A DNA stretch of 64,000 nucleotides from Xylaria sp. FL1777 (lineage: Eukaryota; Ascomycota; Sordariomycetes; Xylariales; Xylariaceae). The DNA is taken from contig MU400506.1 of the NCBI GenBank assembly GCA_022578965.1, positions 620,001 to 684,000 on the forward strand. Reading direction: 5' to 3'. The notes under the pieces were generated by a model. That model ran no database searches and was not told the origin of the DNA. It worked only from the letters and a program-made list of their open reading frames with translations. This document shows, one piece after another, positions 40,353 through 53,694 of the stretch. Position 1 is the stretch's first letter. Each line of letters begins with the position of its first letter. A program made the translations under genes and the position numbers.

Positions 40353-42887
40353 ACTACCCGAACGGGACTGGTATTGCTACCAGTTAGGCTGCTACTAGGT
40401 TAAGAATGTAGTAGTCAGCCTCATGAATACCGCGACTCATCTACTTCCAACGAGCCACTTATGCCTTTAATTTTGCTTCTTATTATGTATCAATTCTATG
40501 GTACATTGTACAAACCAATGGCACTAGAATTCCTTGTTAATGCAAGCAGCTACTTACGCCTGCTAGATTCTCCCTGGATACCACAATTTGCGATGTACTA
40601 TTATCTCTCCAAATAAGAGGGGCTCTCACTCTTCCGAATTAGAGGAGCCTACTAACGGACGCCCTAAAGGATACGGAGTCAAGGCGTCTAGGTGTTTTCT
40701 CTATCATTTCATTGTCATGAATTTCCAGTCATGCGCTGGAGCAAACCAAGATCAAACAAAAAGCGGCCACCCGCGTTATTTTCCTTTATTTTCTTTTTAT
40801 TTTATTTTTTGCGTTGATGCTATCATGTAGACTTATTCCGTTGCTCTGCCTCATGCTAGCCTAACAGGCATCTTCACGGAATAACGTCAAAGTTTTACCT
40901 TCAAGATACCCCAGTTTCCGTGGCAACTTTTACGTTTGAGAAATATGGTCCTTACTGCGGTGTGATACGGGCATAACCTATTCTAGATTAAAAACGTTAA
41001 ATAAGAAAAGGAAAAGTGCGATAAGGACAGAGAGGGATATCAAGATTGCGCTCTGTAAAGTTATTGGTGGTAATTTGGCAACCAATCAGTTACATCTCGA
41101 TTTCGCCTCTTTCCTTGTGCTAGTTGTCTTTTGAGAGAAAATCATTGGGTACGAACGGCTAGAGCTAATGGTGCCTTGTTTTAACGTGGTGACACGTGGG
41201 ACACAATCAATGATAGAGCAAATATTCAAAAGCCCAATCTCGAGTCCTAATCCTAGTTTTCTCTGCTGTACAATGCATGACGTCTTCACGCCTCACTTCT
41301 GACCCAATCCAAGGGATTGGGTGCAGATTGATCCAAAGGCCGAGACCATTGTGATTTAGGCCGCTTAGGCTTCAAGTTGGTTATACTTGCAACACTTATT
41401 AATACCTAACCGAACCCAACCTAGTGAGTTAGCAAGAACAGTATATCCGTTGTGTCTGTTACAGTAGCGATATAGGATATATATCTCAGAGTAATATGAA
41501 ACGGATTGGAGGTTCTTTCAATGCTTGGCTTTTCCCTTTGTTTGTTGCTGCTTCTTTGACTGCATCAGTAGAGCATGCGCCTCAGCAAACAAATAGATTC
41601 TTGTAATTTGCGGGAAACGTGAGATTTGAGTGGCGGTGAGAATTGTGTCACTCGTCTTAAACAAGATGGTTGAAAAATTCCGCAAAGGCATTTCGCTGAA
41701 TATTACACTACAGCGCCACTTAACAGCAGCATACGACAAAATTGTTGATGCTGTGTTACTTTATATGACACTCTAGTTGGGTATATAAAGCTTTCATGAC
41801 ACGATAATGTCACCTCGGCGCTGAGGCCGGAAGAGAGTATAAAGTAGAACTTATTGTGATAGCTACCGCTATTGTAATAACCAAGTGCCGTAAGAGGAGC
41901 CTGACAACCTAACTCCTTTAAGAATGGGGAGAAGAAACAGTATATTACGATGTGACGTAGGAAAGCCTGCCATCGCTGTGGGTAGAAAGCCGGGATGTTG
42001 TTGTGCGGAAGGTCGTACGCGTTGAATACATACTGTGGATTATAGGTCTTTGTGTTCAATATAGACTGTCTCGGTGAGGGTATTCAGCTCTCGTCTATAT
42101 GAGACATATTGACGGCTTTCATAGAGGCCGAAGGCCGTTGATATTATCGTAAACTTAGTAATGTCTCCGAGCCGTTGTCATAGATTTTACGGTTCTACCA
42201 TGCAAGTGATATCTTCGCGCTGAAACCAACAACACGAAGAACCCTAGCCCAGGTTAGTAGCGGGTCTGCGATTGAAGAAAATATTCAAATTGCTAATAGA
42301 TATCTACGCACCTACCAATTTCAGTATCTATCAATGTCCGAGACACCGGAGCCGAAGCCGAAGCCGAAGCCAGCCTCCATATAAGGTAGGTATATAAAAT
42401 ATAGATTTCAGCTGCAACTCGGGACAGGACGAGTCGGATGCGACGAATACGGAGTGGAGTCAATCTAACCTTTAGTGAGTCATCCGGCGAGCCGCTTCAC
42501 TTATATCTATGATATATCGGTACTTCTTCCGATTCACATGGATGGCATTTACTTCGTTGGTGTCAATACAATCTCATCTTAGCCATATTACATTTCACTA
42601 CTATAATATATGTATTTGACGGTCGTGACTAGACTTTAGTCGAGGACAGGCTCAAGGACCTCGGAAGAGGAGCTAGTATGTTATACGTTTTCCTACTTGT
42701 TGACTCACGGTTCTTTTCATTTTCATTGCAAGTGCATTGAGGCAAGATAGGATTGATTGATATACATATGGCGATCGCTGCTCTATATATTTTTCTATAT
42801 TTATCTCGCACCCTCGTGGACTTTCATACACTTGTGTATAAGTCTACATACACTAGCACTTAGCTTGGAGAAAAGCCGAGACAACAT
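40353..42887. other. Convergent intergenic region, about 2.5 kb
   Basis: Lies between the 3' ends of the calcium exchanger (plus) and the peptide transporter (minus). No family-like ORF; the 118-codon minus-strand frame at 41703-42059 has no recognised domain. A GAAGCC triplet array occurs at 42352-42370. The word GAGACATATTGACGG near 42101 resembles part of the dispersed repeat at 49465 but is short. Confidence 0.45.
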
Positions 42888-44926
42888 CTATTCCTTCTTG
42901 TCACCAGCCTCGACCAACTTCTCACGTGGCACTGCAGGAGTTTCCTCATCACTGACGTCAGAGTCACGCTTCATGTCGGTGAAATCAGTGTTCAAGATGA
43001 ATTCCTCGTCATCAAGGTGATGGAACAAGAACCAGAAGATAACAGTCAGGACACCACCAGCAATGGTAGGGCCGAAGAAGACCCAGACGAGGTTGGGGTC
43101 CTTGATGGCAGGAGCGGCAGCCAGGCCAAGAATAGCGGCAATAGCGCTGTTGAACAGATTCAGGGATGCCACAAGACCCTTCATGTTCTTGGGCGCCATG
43201 GCATAGGCGATACCGTACAAACTGACGTTGACGAAAACCTCCGAGACGGCACCAATAATGACGGGAATAGCATAGTAACCATATGAGATGGGAGACAGCG
43301 CTGGCTCGCCTGGCGCGACAATCTCTGTACATGTCGAGGCGTTATACCCACAAGGCGAGGTCTGGTAAACATAGTATTGCAGGACACCATAACCTATTGA
43401 TCCAATCGTGCCCAGCGCAAATCCGAAGGTGATACGAGAGATAGAACCCCATTTGATACCCTTCTTTCGCAAGAAAGGATAGACGATGTGGTTCATGATG
43501 GGGACCACTATGTGTTTTGGTTAGTCACGTTTTTCTCTTTTATCACACCATGCCCAAGTGGACGGGTTTCCTGGGAACAAAAAGAAGGAAATGGATACTT
43601 ACAAACAACGATACTGACTGAGTTCAGGTTGTCGAACAAATCATTAGGCAGACCCCTTGTGTCCAAACCCGCAGACAAGGCGTTGGCGGCGGCTCCGAGA
43701 CCGTAGTCGTTGACTTGCCAGATGGGAGCGAACAGGAAGATGGCACACGCCTGGAAGGTACGCTTTACGTCGTGGACAAACAAGTCATCATATTTATAGT
43801 CCTTGGTGCTACCAGCAGCTCGTCGGACACTAGGCTTGCCAATCTCCCAAAAGCCGGATCGACCGATCCTCTTTAGACCGCCATGAGCGAAGATGTCACC
43901 AAGAACCTTGAAGACGTTGCCCAAGTCTGAGCCTCCCGGGGGTTGTTTGATCAACCGCGGGTTCAGATACCACAGCAGGGGTGGCAACATCAAGTATAGG
44001 ATAGTTGGGATGAGATAGGCGGCCCAGTAGCCGACAAGCTTGGCCAGATAAGTCGTGGGGATACCAAACACGGCGCCGACATTGATGAGGAGATAGAACC
44101 ACAGCATGACACTGTTGATGGACTCCTCGGGGTCGACGATGACCTTCTCGCCGTTTTTATCCGTGATGATATGCGCCTTCTTGTGCGGGCTCTGGTCGAT
44201 CAGCGTAGGGGAAATGTTGGGCTTGAATTGCGCCGCACCAATAGCGAGGAGATACAGGGAGAAGGCAAAGGGGCCAAAGGCATTGCCGGATTGAAGGACT
44301 GACGGAAGGGCAGAAATGATCATGATGATATGCGCGACACCGCAGATGGCGACACCCTGGCAAATCATCCTGAACCGACCGTATCGGGTATCGGCCAGCC
44401 AGCCGAAGAACACGGGGAGCGCATATGCCAGAAACTTGAACGACTCGGTGACGGCCGAGGCCACGGCGGGACCCTTGCCCAGCGCACCGGCGGTGAAGTC
44501 ACTGCCCGGGTACGTCGCACCGGTTCCGGGGCCATTGGGAGGTAGGGGAAGAGGCGCACGGATGAAGTTCTTGTATACTTGGTTACAGCCGTAATACGAA
44601 GCGCGCTCGGCAAATTCAACAGCACACAGCCAGTAGGTGGTGGTGGGCATCTTTCCGGCGACACGGCGCATCGACGACTTCTCTTCTTCGGTAGGAAGAA
44701 CAAGCCCCTGCCAAATCTCGTGGCCGTCCTCGTCGTAGGTTACCCTATCTACATTGTTCACATCATGTCCAAGAGCGGCCTTTTCATCTACCGAGGCTCT
44801 GACTGCGGTCACAGGGGCAGCGACAGTCGCGATGGTGGTTTGAGTGTCTGGCGATACCGAGTTAATACCTAGGCAAAGGTGAAGAGCAAGGGAGTTGGGT
44901 CAGGTGAGTTTCTTCTTACCCGCCAT
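42888..44926 (-). CDS. PTR2: Proton-coupled oligopeptide transporter (POT/PTR2 family)
   Basis: Three exons on the minus strand: 44920-44926 (only 7 coding bases, ATGGCGG), 43603-44868 and 43507-42888, 630 residues. PTR2-type carriers import di- and tripeptides with protons across the plasma membrane. Signature segments: FAERASYYG (TM1 ExxER-like), GWLADTRYGRFRMI, GAAQFKPNISPTLIDQ, and the PTR2 signature LWFYLLINVGAVFG. About 12 transmembrane helices. The insert HKKAHIITDKNGEKVIVDPE is typical of fungal members. The 51-bp first intron (GTAAGA...CCTAG) supplies the start codon, since the large exon has no suitable upstream ATG. The second intron (43508-43602) has a GACTAACC branch. The C-terminal tail is acidic/basic and soluble. 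Confidence 0.92.
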
Positions 44927-47900
44927 CGTGAAGACAATGCTATGTCTCAAGCCGAAAACCAAGACTAAGAGAGAGTCCTAGATTACCCAGTCGATGAGGA
45001 TGCGACCTGCACTGAGAGGAGTCGGTAAGAGAACATGGGCGAGCGCAACACACGACGCTGCCGGTTATATACCCCTAATGCGCCTCATACCCTGGTAGGG
45101 TTGACGGCAGCATTGGCATTGGTATTGGCATCGGCACGCCTGCTGCACATCTAGGACAGAGCACTTATCGCTCGTGTGCGGCAGCAGGGCTCTTGATCGC
45201 CTTACTTACCTATGCATAGGGGTACGGCCATGCAACTGGCCACCACCCCGAAGCTGTGAGGGCATACCTACAGGAACGGGTAGTCGAACTAGGAGCTTAT
45301 CAGTCGCCGAGAAGGGTTGGCACACGCCGTTCTGCCTACCCGGCCAATAGTTCGACGGTGGAGCGCGAGAGCGAGAGCACTTAGCTCCCAACGAGGATAC
45401 AATTCCGTTATGGCGGCCTTTTCCCCAGCAACTCACGACCGTTGTATGGCCGCGACAAGCCAACAGCCAAGGTCTCGGCGCATACACCATACCTGATAGA
45501 TCTGCCCTGGGCTCCTGGCATATCCTGCCCAATCACAGCGGGCAAATTCCTCAGCCAGATGCGACCTTTGTTGTCTTTCTAATATATAAAATTCGTACGT
45601 ATACGCATATGTACTGTACTGTACTTACATCCCCAGACTCGGCTAGACGACGACGTAGTAGGTATCTGGACCACACATTGCACATTGCCCCAACCCAGAC
45701 TCCTACTACTACATTACACTGCATCCCGCCGCCTGCAGCGCTCTTACGCCACCGTCTCTGCGACAATCTCCCGTACAATCTCCCGCACCCGGCCAAGACC
45801 AGACCAGACTTTACCCACCAATACGGCGGCCTTGGCGTTCTCGGCATCGTGGGCTCTGCTCCTTCAGCTTTCTGGGCAGAGGCAAGCGAGCTCGTTCGCG
45901 CGGCATGGCATCCTACCGCTTTAGGCAGGTGGTTTTGGCCGTGATAAGATAGCTGAGAGCGAGAAGGCTATTACAATTTACAGCCATCGTGGTTCATCCA
46001 GAACGCGACGAATTGCCAGTCAGTGTTGGGCGTCGCTCCAAAGAGCCAAGATCGCCTTGGCGGAGCTTGATAACGCCATCACGAGGTCGTTACAAGCAGG
46101 GCTGCGCGAGAATTCGCTGTCGGAGTATGTATCTGCCAAGACCATCCCCAAGAAACACCGTTCCGCGTACTATCTTTCTAGAAGTTCTCGCGTCCTTCCT
46201 TTCCCGTCCTAAACAGCAGTAGTGCAGACGAAAAAGCCGTGCCTTGCCGGCCGCCCAGACGAGGAACCGGTTCTTTTGTATTAATCGTCCCTCGATGTTC
46301 GCAATGGCAGACCCCAACGATCAATCTTCCTAGTGTAGGCCTTCATCTGACGCCTTCTAGATCCATGAGGGAGGGGTTGACAGTAAAACTACACTAATGT
46401 AGGTAGTATTCCTACCTAGGTAGTTGGTGCTGTCCTGTTGCTCACGTGGCGCTGTTACATGTTACACAGCTAACAACGCTCGTCTATTGTTTTTTCGAGA
46501 AGTTTTCCTTGCACAAGACGTGATTGCTTGGCTCAGAATCTAGACTTCCCCCCCCTTTGCTTGCTCTCGGACAGCGACTCTCTCTCGCCCATCCTAGACT
46601 GCCTCATGTACTGCAGTGTAGTCTAGTGCAGTGGCCAAGTCTACTGTTGGTGATGAGGCCATTGGATCGTGTATATCGCAAAACGATTGATCGCCTGGGG
46701 TGCCAAGGTCAACCATTCTGGGGTCGACGAGAGTTACATCCCTGAGCCTAGTGTAGACAAGCCTAGCATTGGCCCAATACGGATACCATGTAATCAACCA
46801 TTCCATGGTAGGTTTGGGGACTGGCTTTTTTCTCTATCGGGCTTCATGTTGAGCATAGATATTATCACCTCTGACCTCCACTTGATGCTATACGATAGGT
46901 ATCATAGAAGCTGGGGGAAGGGGGGACGTCCTACACTATACCAAGTACAGATGCGCTGGACCAGGTACACTTCTAATGTGGTCGCATCCTGCTTCGTTAA
47001 AGGCTACATACAGTACTAGACTGGCTACTGCGTATATAGTAATAACAAGGATAGGGTGGAGAGTCACAGAATACGGAAGATCTCAACCAAGGGTTCGTTC
47101 CACCTGACATCGATTCTGGTTCTTCGCCACTCTCTTCAGCCAATTGAGAATCTAGAGCTCCCTCAGTGTACGAGATATTCAAGACGCAAGTTCGACGTCG
47201 TCGGCCAACAACAAACCGTCACATGACTAGACTCGGCTAGAGTGACACCCGTTTCATCAACGACGGGCAAGATCTGTAACGTACCATAATAGACCACGTG
47301 CTAGTCTAGGTTGCAAAACATCGTTAGCATATCTATCAGCCAAGAAAGTTAATGCTATTGCCACTGGACTCTTCAAATACCTACCTGTAATCAGCTTTCG
47401 TCTATTTCGGCTAGTCTTCCGTTGCTTTTACGGCGTATGGAGTGCATATAACATCCACCTCCAAGTGAGTGGCAAGGTAGTATTCGGTGCTTATCTACCC
47501 AATGGCCCGGTACGCTTATGCTCGCGTTCTTCTCGCATCCTTCTCGGTGGGTTTTCGTATATGAAAAAGAATGCTCAAATACCCCCAAATTTCCAGAAGA
47601 GGTAGACAGCACGAAGGGGGTCTTGATCTTTTCTTTTTCCTTTGGATAATATATAGCATACGACCTCCTAATAGTAGGTCCACATCGAAAGTGAAGAAGA
47701 GAGTATGTCCAAACCACATACTCAACTCTAAAACGCCATGGGACACCAGACCACTTCGACAAGTCCTTCGAGTCCTTAGGTATAATACCCTGTCAGCATT
47801 GCCTATTTTGATATTACTTGTCTCCATCCGTTCACGTGGTACACGACGAGCACAGCATCGACCTCACAGCTGTCATTGTAACATTTTTCGCTTATGTTGT

Positions 47901-50341
47901 ACCACCTCTAGTTTGATGTCAACAGAGATGCAATAATTTGCTCTAACAAGATAGTCAAAGTGCGGGAGTCGCTATGATTTAATTTACTTTACGTTTTGTA
48001 TGAAGATATATTGAGGCACAGCCGTATCTTAGACGAAGCAGCTCACGTGCAGTCATGTCATGATGCGCATGATACGGTGGTATAAGCCCTATCGGCTTTA
48101 CCGGGGCGAATTTTCTGGTCAGAATTCCGATAATGACTTTCAGAACGGCGGTCTTATCTAAGCATTGCTGGCTATGATAATTACCCCCCGAACAAACATT
48201 CATTTCTAGAAGAGGTGGCGTAACGCGAGCATGGCAAGAATATACCTACCTAGGTATTCAGCACCATTATTCAAAGATTGACGTACGCTACGCACAACCA
48301 GCGTTGTTCATTCAACATCAGTGTCAGAGGGTATTGTCCCGGAGTGAATAGATAGCCCTACGCAGTCACATAGTAGGTAGGTCAGGGGTCAGTAGTCATA
48401 TTGGGTGCATATAAGTTGGTCAATTGGCCCCTAGGGTTTCACAATAGCAGTTGGTAATAGCCTATATATATAAACTAAGCCTACTATATAGATCCTAGGG
48501 GTCTATATGTGACTATATCACCTGAGAATAAGGCATAGTGTGACCGACAACTACAACCATCCTCCGCAGAAACATGGAATTAAGAAAGAGAGAGAGAGAG
48601 AAAGTGTTGTGACCTGCAACACCATACTATCAATCCTGTCACGAAATATGTATCATCGCATCTAGGAAATTCATACTCCTATGCAACCAACAGTACGAGA
48701 AGTGCTCTATGGCTTTACCTCAAAGATTTATCTTAGTAAAATTAGATAGACGTATATGGTCGTCCTACATTTTTTAATGATAAGTCGCCCCGAGCCACCG
48801 GATCGCCGTCCGACAAAGGATAAAAGGACATCGCGAACTAAGTTGTGGCAACTTGTCCTTTCGGTTCCTGCTCCTACGACTTTCTAAATTGAAGAATTTA
48901 GTAGGGAGACACCTTTAAGTCCGTATATGCAAATTACTAAGTTTATTGTAAATGTATTAGTTAACGTGCCAGTGTCTTGGTACGAGGGCCATCTTAACTC
49001 TGTGTTTAGTAAATCGAATAAATAGTAAATTTTTTATAGGATAATTTAGTAGAATCTACTTTCTTTTTTTGATCTACTCTCTATAACTAAGTAGTAAATG
49101 TACTCTGACTTTGTGTAGTTCGGATATAAATTTGACCAGGATTATGAATAATACCACATACGTGCTAACCGAGAAAATTATGGGGATACTTTCGTCTTTG
49201 TACGAATTGCGAGGGTGGTTGGACTTCAGACTAAGTTCACATAGGCGAAAGGGCTCTACAATGAGGTTTCAGAACCTTATTTCTCAGAGGCTACTTATCA
49301 GCTGGTGCGCATTGATGATAAGGACTCTACTCAATGTAATGATTATTGAGGAGCAAGTCCTTCCTCGCTTATGTCTGTCAGTATTGTGTACTGTCACACG
49401 CGCTGAACACCTGGACCGTACTACGCGCGTATCCAGATGTGAAGCTATTCACCCCTCGCTAATCTGAGACATATTGGCGGACCCCGGAGGTTAGGAAGCC
49501 CGAACCAAACTCAAGGACAGCCACCATGCTCGGCAACAGCCTTGATGGGAGGCATGGACTTTTGCAGCCATAACAGATTATTGTATTCAGAATAGAGAGT
49601 CAATAAATCAGTTCCAAGCCCTGACATCAGCCCTTGTTATATGTACACTATGTATTACTTAAAGAAGGCCGTGTTAAATTTACATTCTATGCCACCATTG
49701 TTAGTTGCGTAATAGAGATATGTGTTTCGAGTTGCTATATTAAACCGCCAGAATACCAAGGCCGGCCTCGTTAGGCCTATTGAGCTGGGTACTACTAGTC
49801 AACATGACTCTAACTGCAGATTAGCCGCCCGATTGGTATTTATGATGGATGAAGGCACACAACTAACAACAATGCAGGGTAAGCAAAAATATAGAAATAA
49901 ATAGAAGATTGTACCTAGAATGAGCAGAGGGTTTCAAGCGTAAACAGGTATAGGCTGTGATGAAGCCGGCGTCACGCTCAGGGAACATATGCTTGGTGCG
50001 GTGCTCGTGTCTGTGTTCGTGTGAAACCGACGACACCGGAAATCGGCGTCACCAGAAACCAAGTGTATTGTAAAAGACACCAACAACAGAGAGCGGACCT
50101 TAGGACACAGAAAGCCAACTCTTTGATAGATAGAAAACGTCCGTACCTTTGAGTATCATAAGAGGCTGGTTGTTCTTACTGAAATGAAAGAGACAATCTT
50201 GATCATAAACTATAACTCCTATTTGAAGCCTTAATATATCATTATTTAATACACCGGATGTACGAAAAGGTTTCTATTGCATAGCCTATCCGTCTTCCCC
50301 GTTCAGGTATTCATTTTCAAGCCTAGTCTGCTACGGCAAAC
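44927..50341. other. Gene-poor region, about 5.4 kb, with repeat remnants
   Basis: I could not support any gene. Overlapping ORFs at 45206-46317 are opposite-strand shadows of GC-rich low-complexity sequence. The stretch 48700-49120 is strongly AT-rich, as in RIP-affected DNA. Repeat copies at 49388-49500 and near 49610-49690 are noted separately. A 60-codon frame at 49722-49904 is protein-like but unrecognised. A GA dinucleotide run lies at 48583-48602. Confidence 0.45.
49388..49500. repeat. Dispersed repeat, copy 2 (partner at 15553-15733)
   Basis: Starts CTGTCACACGCGCTGAACACC and ends GGACCCCGGAGGTTAGGAAG, matching the ends of the copy at 15553-15733 in the same order and orientation; the middle is about 70 bases shorter. 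It probably marks the edge of an old transposon, with AT-rich sequence just upstream. Confidence 0.6.
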
Positions 50342-50907
50342 ATGCCTTCCGACAAGCCTCGATTATACATTGCTTTATATCCTAGCGGCATTGTAAATGA
50401 CGAGGAGCGCAAGTAAGCTAAATTGCTTCTTTAATCTTGATATATTCTAATGTAGCTAGATTCCACTGGGGCTTTTTGATCGGACCAAAAGTAGAAAAGG
50501 AAAAAAATGTGCCAGGGGGACGTTATCACGTTAAGAATTCCCCTCAAGGATGGACCTACATAGAAGATTCCTTAGAGAATGTCCGATACACCAACAATCT
50601 CTTGGCTCGCATAGTTGTTGCCAAAATCGAAGATGAGCAGCGTCTCATTTCTCTCTTTCGCCGACTTCCGGTCGTTCAGGGAGACCCAAACTGGAGATGT
50701 CGCACGTGGGTCGCTAGCGCCCTAGATGCTATTATGAGGGACGGAAAGTGTGTTGGTACTGCCGAGCTTGATTGGTATAAGATCGAGGCGTTGGGAAGAC
50801 AGTATGTAAGAGCCAAGACTGAGGCTGGTCGTTATCAGCATGCCGTGGATATGTTGGAACCGAAGCCGACCTGGGATATGCTTGAAAACAAGGAAACCGT
50901 TGCTTGA
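50342..50907 (+). CDS. DUF6914-type hypothetical protein
   Basis: Two exons, 50342-50412 and 50460-50907, 172 residues; the 47-bp intron (GTAAGC donor, TTCTAATG branch, acceptor CTAG) joins ERK to FHWGFLIGPK in frame. The pattern LYIALYPSG, FHWGFLIGPK, RYHVKN...WTY, RIVVAKIEDEQRL, PVVQGDPNWRCRTWVASAL and GRQYV is that of a family of unknown function widespread in filamentous ascomycetes, which I know as DUF6914. It is probably a small cytosolic fold; function unknown. The neighbour at 51022 is convergent, with 114 bp between the stop codons. Confidence 0.8.
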
Positions 50908-51021
50908 AAGCTAGTAATCGGGAACGTTGCAGGAGAATAGTCGTTGACCCCTAGCATAACTGGATGTGTGAGGATGTTCTGAAATTATCTGTGCATTACG
51001 CGCCATTCCATAAGAGCTTAT

Positions 51022-51906
51022 TCACCATTCACCCCACCATTTGTGGCGAACTATTTCCATTTTAAACTCCTCGGGCCGTGGTCGATCGAGGATCTTGTCG
51101 ATCGTGCCCTGCCATTCCTTCCTTGTCACATTGCCACACAAGGCCGCCATATATTCCCAATAATGTGGATACCATCCGGAGAATTCCCAGTCGATGAGTC
51201 CAACCACCTTACCGTCACGAACCAGAACATTGAACGGATTTAGATCGCCGTGAGCAAATGTTGGTGGAGGCCAAGGCCCATCCTGTAATCTCATCATCTC
51301 TATGAGGTCATCCCAATCTTGATCCCTTTCCCGGTTTTCGATGTCTTCAGGTTTTAAGTCGTGTCTGAGCCAAAAGTGAAAATCCTGCATTGTTTTGAAT
51401 GGACCGAAGCGTGGATTTCCACGAGGTATGCGGGAATCGTACAATGAGCCTCCAACGCAGCTTTCCACACCTGTACCCGGAGGAGGCTTTAGGGAGCGTA
51501 ACTCTTGAAACATGGCTCTTAACTGTGCAAATACACCGTTTCGTGATTCTTCGGACATGGATCTCCATGCTTTGGGTAGTTGATCGCCTTGGATCCTCTC
51601 CATGACGATATACGCTCTGTTTTTGTGCAAAAAGGAGCAATACACCTCTGGGACAGGAAGACTGGTTTTTTCAGCCAGATATTTCATTGTTGCGCCTTCC
51701 GTCAGATGAATTCGACGCCCTGTTTTCACAATTTTGTGTTTCGAGATTGGAAAGCAAAGGCCATCTGGTGAATAGAAGTGGGCGGTTGTGTGTAATGCTA
51801 GTAGTGTCAAAGACCGGCGGAAGAAGGTGTTATTAATAGCGAGATGTTCGGTTCCGTCATGCTGAGTTTCTATGTTATATTCACGCGGAACGTATGGGGT
51901 GTCCAT
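51022..51906 (-). CDS. APH-like (aminoglycoside phosphotransferase family) kinase
   Basis: Single exon, 294 residues from the ATG at 51906 (MDTPYVPREYN); the open frame continues upstream without an ATG. The protein-kinase-like small-molecule kinase fold is clear: a lysine region KIVKTGRRIHLTEGATMKYL, hinge YIVMERIQGDQL, catalytic loop FAHGDLNPFNVLV (Asp and Asn in place) and metal-binding GLIDWEFSG. Fungal genomes hold many such proteins; substrates are mostly unknown, and the family name does not imply antibiotic resistance. It ends 114 bp from the convergent DUF6914 gene. Confidence 0.85.
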   Translation of the reverse strand: MDTPYVPREYNIETQHDGTEHLAINNTFFRRSLTLLALHTTAHFYSPDGLCFPISKHKIVKTGRRIHLTEGATMKYLAEKTSLPVPEVYCSFLHKNRAYIVMERIQGDQLPKAWRSMSEESRNGVFAQLRAMFQELRSLKPPPGTGVESCVGGSLYDSRIPRGNPRFGPFKTMQDFHFWLRHDLKPEDIENRERDQDWDDLIEMMRLQDGPWPPPTFAHGDLNPFNVLVRDGKVVGLIDWEFSGWYPHYWEYMAALCGNVTRKEWQGTIDKILDRPRPEEFKMEIVRHKWWGEW

Positions 51907-53694
51907 CGTGTCTGAGACGTCAAGGGATACGTAGGCGGCAGTAGAACCGTGGTTGGCGCGTGACGCTCGACGAATTGAGAGCGATGTCAATAGAGAAGTA
52001 GTTTCCCCCTCGAGGGACACAATAACGAGCTGTGCAGCGGAGATGTGAGGTGTGTTATTCCCAGTAAACGCCACGGATTTCGTATCTCTCAGAACCGCTG
52101 GCAGATAGAAAGAAGGGCAGGTATATTCTGCACGACCCCTAAAAGCGGGAGCTAGTGCTGGCCCCTACTAATAAGGGCCAGCGCCGGGGGACAAGAGTGG
52201 AGTCCCTACGGCAACGGTCCCAACGGAATGGCTCTACTTCGTACACCTACAAAAAACAATGGTTTGAGCGGGGTCACAACTAGGATTATACGGGGGTTCG
52301 ACTAGGGATTAGCCATGAGTACCTAGAGGCTAACCAAAATTTGCAGGGGAATCAGGTCACTTTTTCAAAGGTATTTAGAAGAGCCTGCTAGGGCCCCCTG
52401 CGAAAACTTTAGCAGGATTCAGCAGAAAATGGGGCCAAGTATTGAGCTAACATTAAAAATCCCCGGAAGAGACCCTAGTGGTGAGCTTGCGCCCGCGAGG
52501 GTTCGAATCCCTTATCCGACATTCTTTTTCTTTTCTATTATTTTCTTCTTCTCCTCTCCTCCTTCCTTTCAGTTTCTCAGTAGATTTAATGTGTTTTTTT
52601 ATGTACATTTTAATAAAATATTAAGCAGTTAGACAAGAATTTGATCATTTCCAGTAGCTATTTTTGGGTCATGTCCATGTTGAAAATGGTATCCATCAAT
52701 TAACGTAGAGCCAAAGTAGGTCTTCAGTAAGTAGATTAATAGTATGTAGGTAATTGGTCGACCTCCTACTATTCATCTGAACATCAAGATAGGTTACCAT
52801 GTTTTAACAAGATATATCACGGTGCCAGAGGTGTTCCAAGTAAATTGAAAAGCAAATTACTACAACTATCTAGACATAGTTCCGAACAGCCTAACCTAGC
52901 AACGTCCTCGTTAAGTGCATAGCTGCCGGCTCCCTTCGAGACGTCGAGATGCTCAGAAATCCTCCCCTCTGTTTGCACAGGTGAAAACCAACACAACACT
53001 TGTCACCACCTAGCAGCAGCCTATCCGGTGCCTTCCACAACAATTTCTTGATGACAATCTCTCAATGGTAGTTCCTTAAAGCAGTCCGTCAACCCTCTCT
53101 TTTACTATCTCAAATGCGGTTTCGGGATTCCTGCTTCAATCGGCGATATCGCAGACACCTGGAGGGTATTATTGTCAATTCGGGATTGGATCTGGCCCGA
53201 TGATGATGTTCAGCTACCACAGTCTCGGATAATCATGATAACGCTGCTACGACGGCTCAGCGCCTCGACAATGTCTATGCCGCAAGAACCCAGCGGCAGC
53301 GATTCAGCTGATCTCCTTTCTATTAAAGTTAGCACAGCCCTCGGTCAATCCCTCATTAGTTCTGCAGTTGCGCACCTCTTCCCCAGCGCGTCTACAGGCA
53401 CAATGTTTCCTCTACATTGCCACGCTAACCATGGATCACGCCCGAGGACTCGACGGAACCCCGCAGCCCGCCACCTGGGGTCTTTTTAACCTGGATATCT
53501 GGAGCTCAGCGCGAGATGGGGCCCTGGCTATCGAGTCCTCCAGATTACCGGTCTCGCTGTCCGGGGACCTAGGCAGAGGGCACTAGGTATCAATAGTATC
53601 CAATCCTCCGGCCTCGCAGCGGTCTCGCAGCGGTCTTATAGCGGTAGCTCTTTCTCTCTTGTTAACAGCCTCTCCAATAAACGAAGCAGACACG
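51907..53694. other. Non-coding region with tRNA-like relic, edge of RIP-affected block
   Basis: Upstream of the APH-like gene. Contains a short hairpin (GCTGGCCC ... GGGCCAGC, about 52156-52182), the tRNA-like remnant at 52430-52520, a C/T-rich stretch after it, and no family-like ORF. The frames at 53172-53586 have no recognised domain. Confidence 0.4.
52430..52520 (+). pseudogene. Possible tRNA relic or tRNA-derived SINE end
   Basis: A good T-arm (AGGG-TTCGAAT-CCCT, 52498-52512) follows a long variable-arm-like segment and, further up, a degraded D-arm-like GGCCAAGTATTGAGC. The 3' end TATCCGACA has no matching 5' acceptor strand, so an intact Ser- or Leu-type tRNA cannot be folded. G-to-A and C-to-T changes in the D arm would fit RIP. 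It may instead be a chance B-box. Confidence 0.35.

Noticed and set aside
41703..42059. 118-codon minus-strand ORF
   Set aside because: No domain recognised, and no splice or leader evidence.
45609..46317. Several 75-110-codon ORFs on both strands
   Set aside because: They overlap heavily, have low-complexity His/Pro/Arg composition and no family match.
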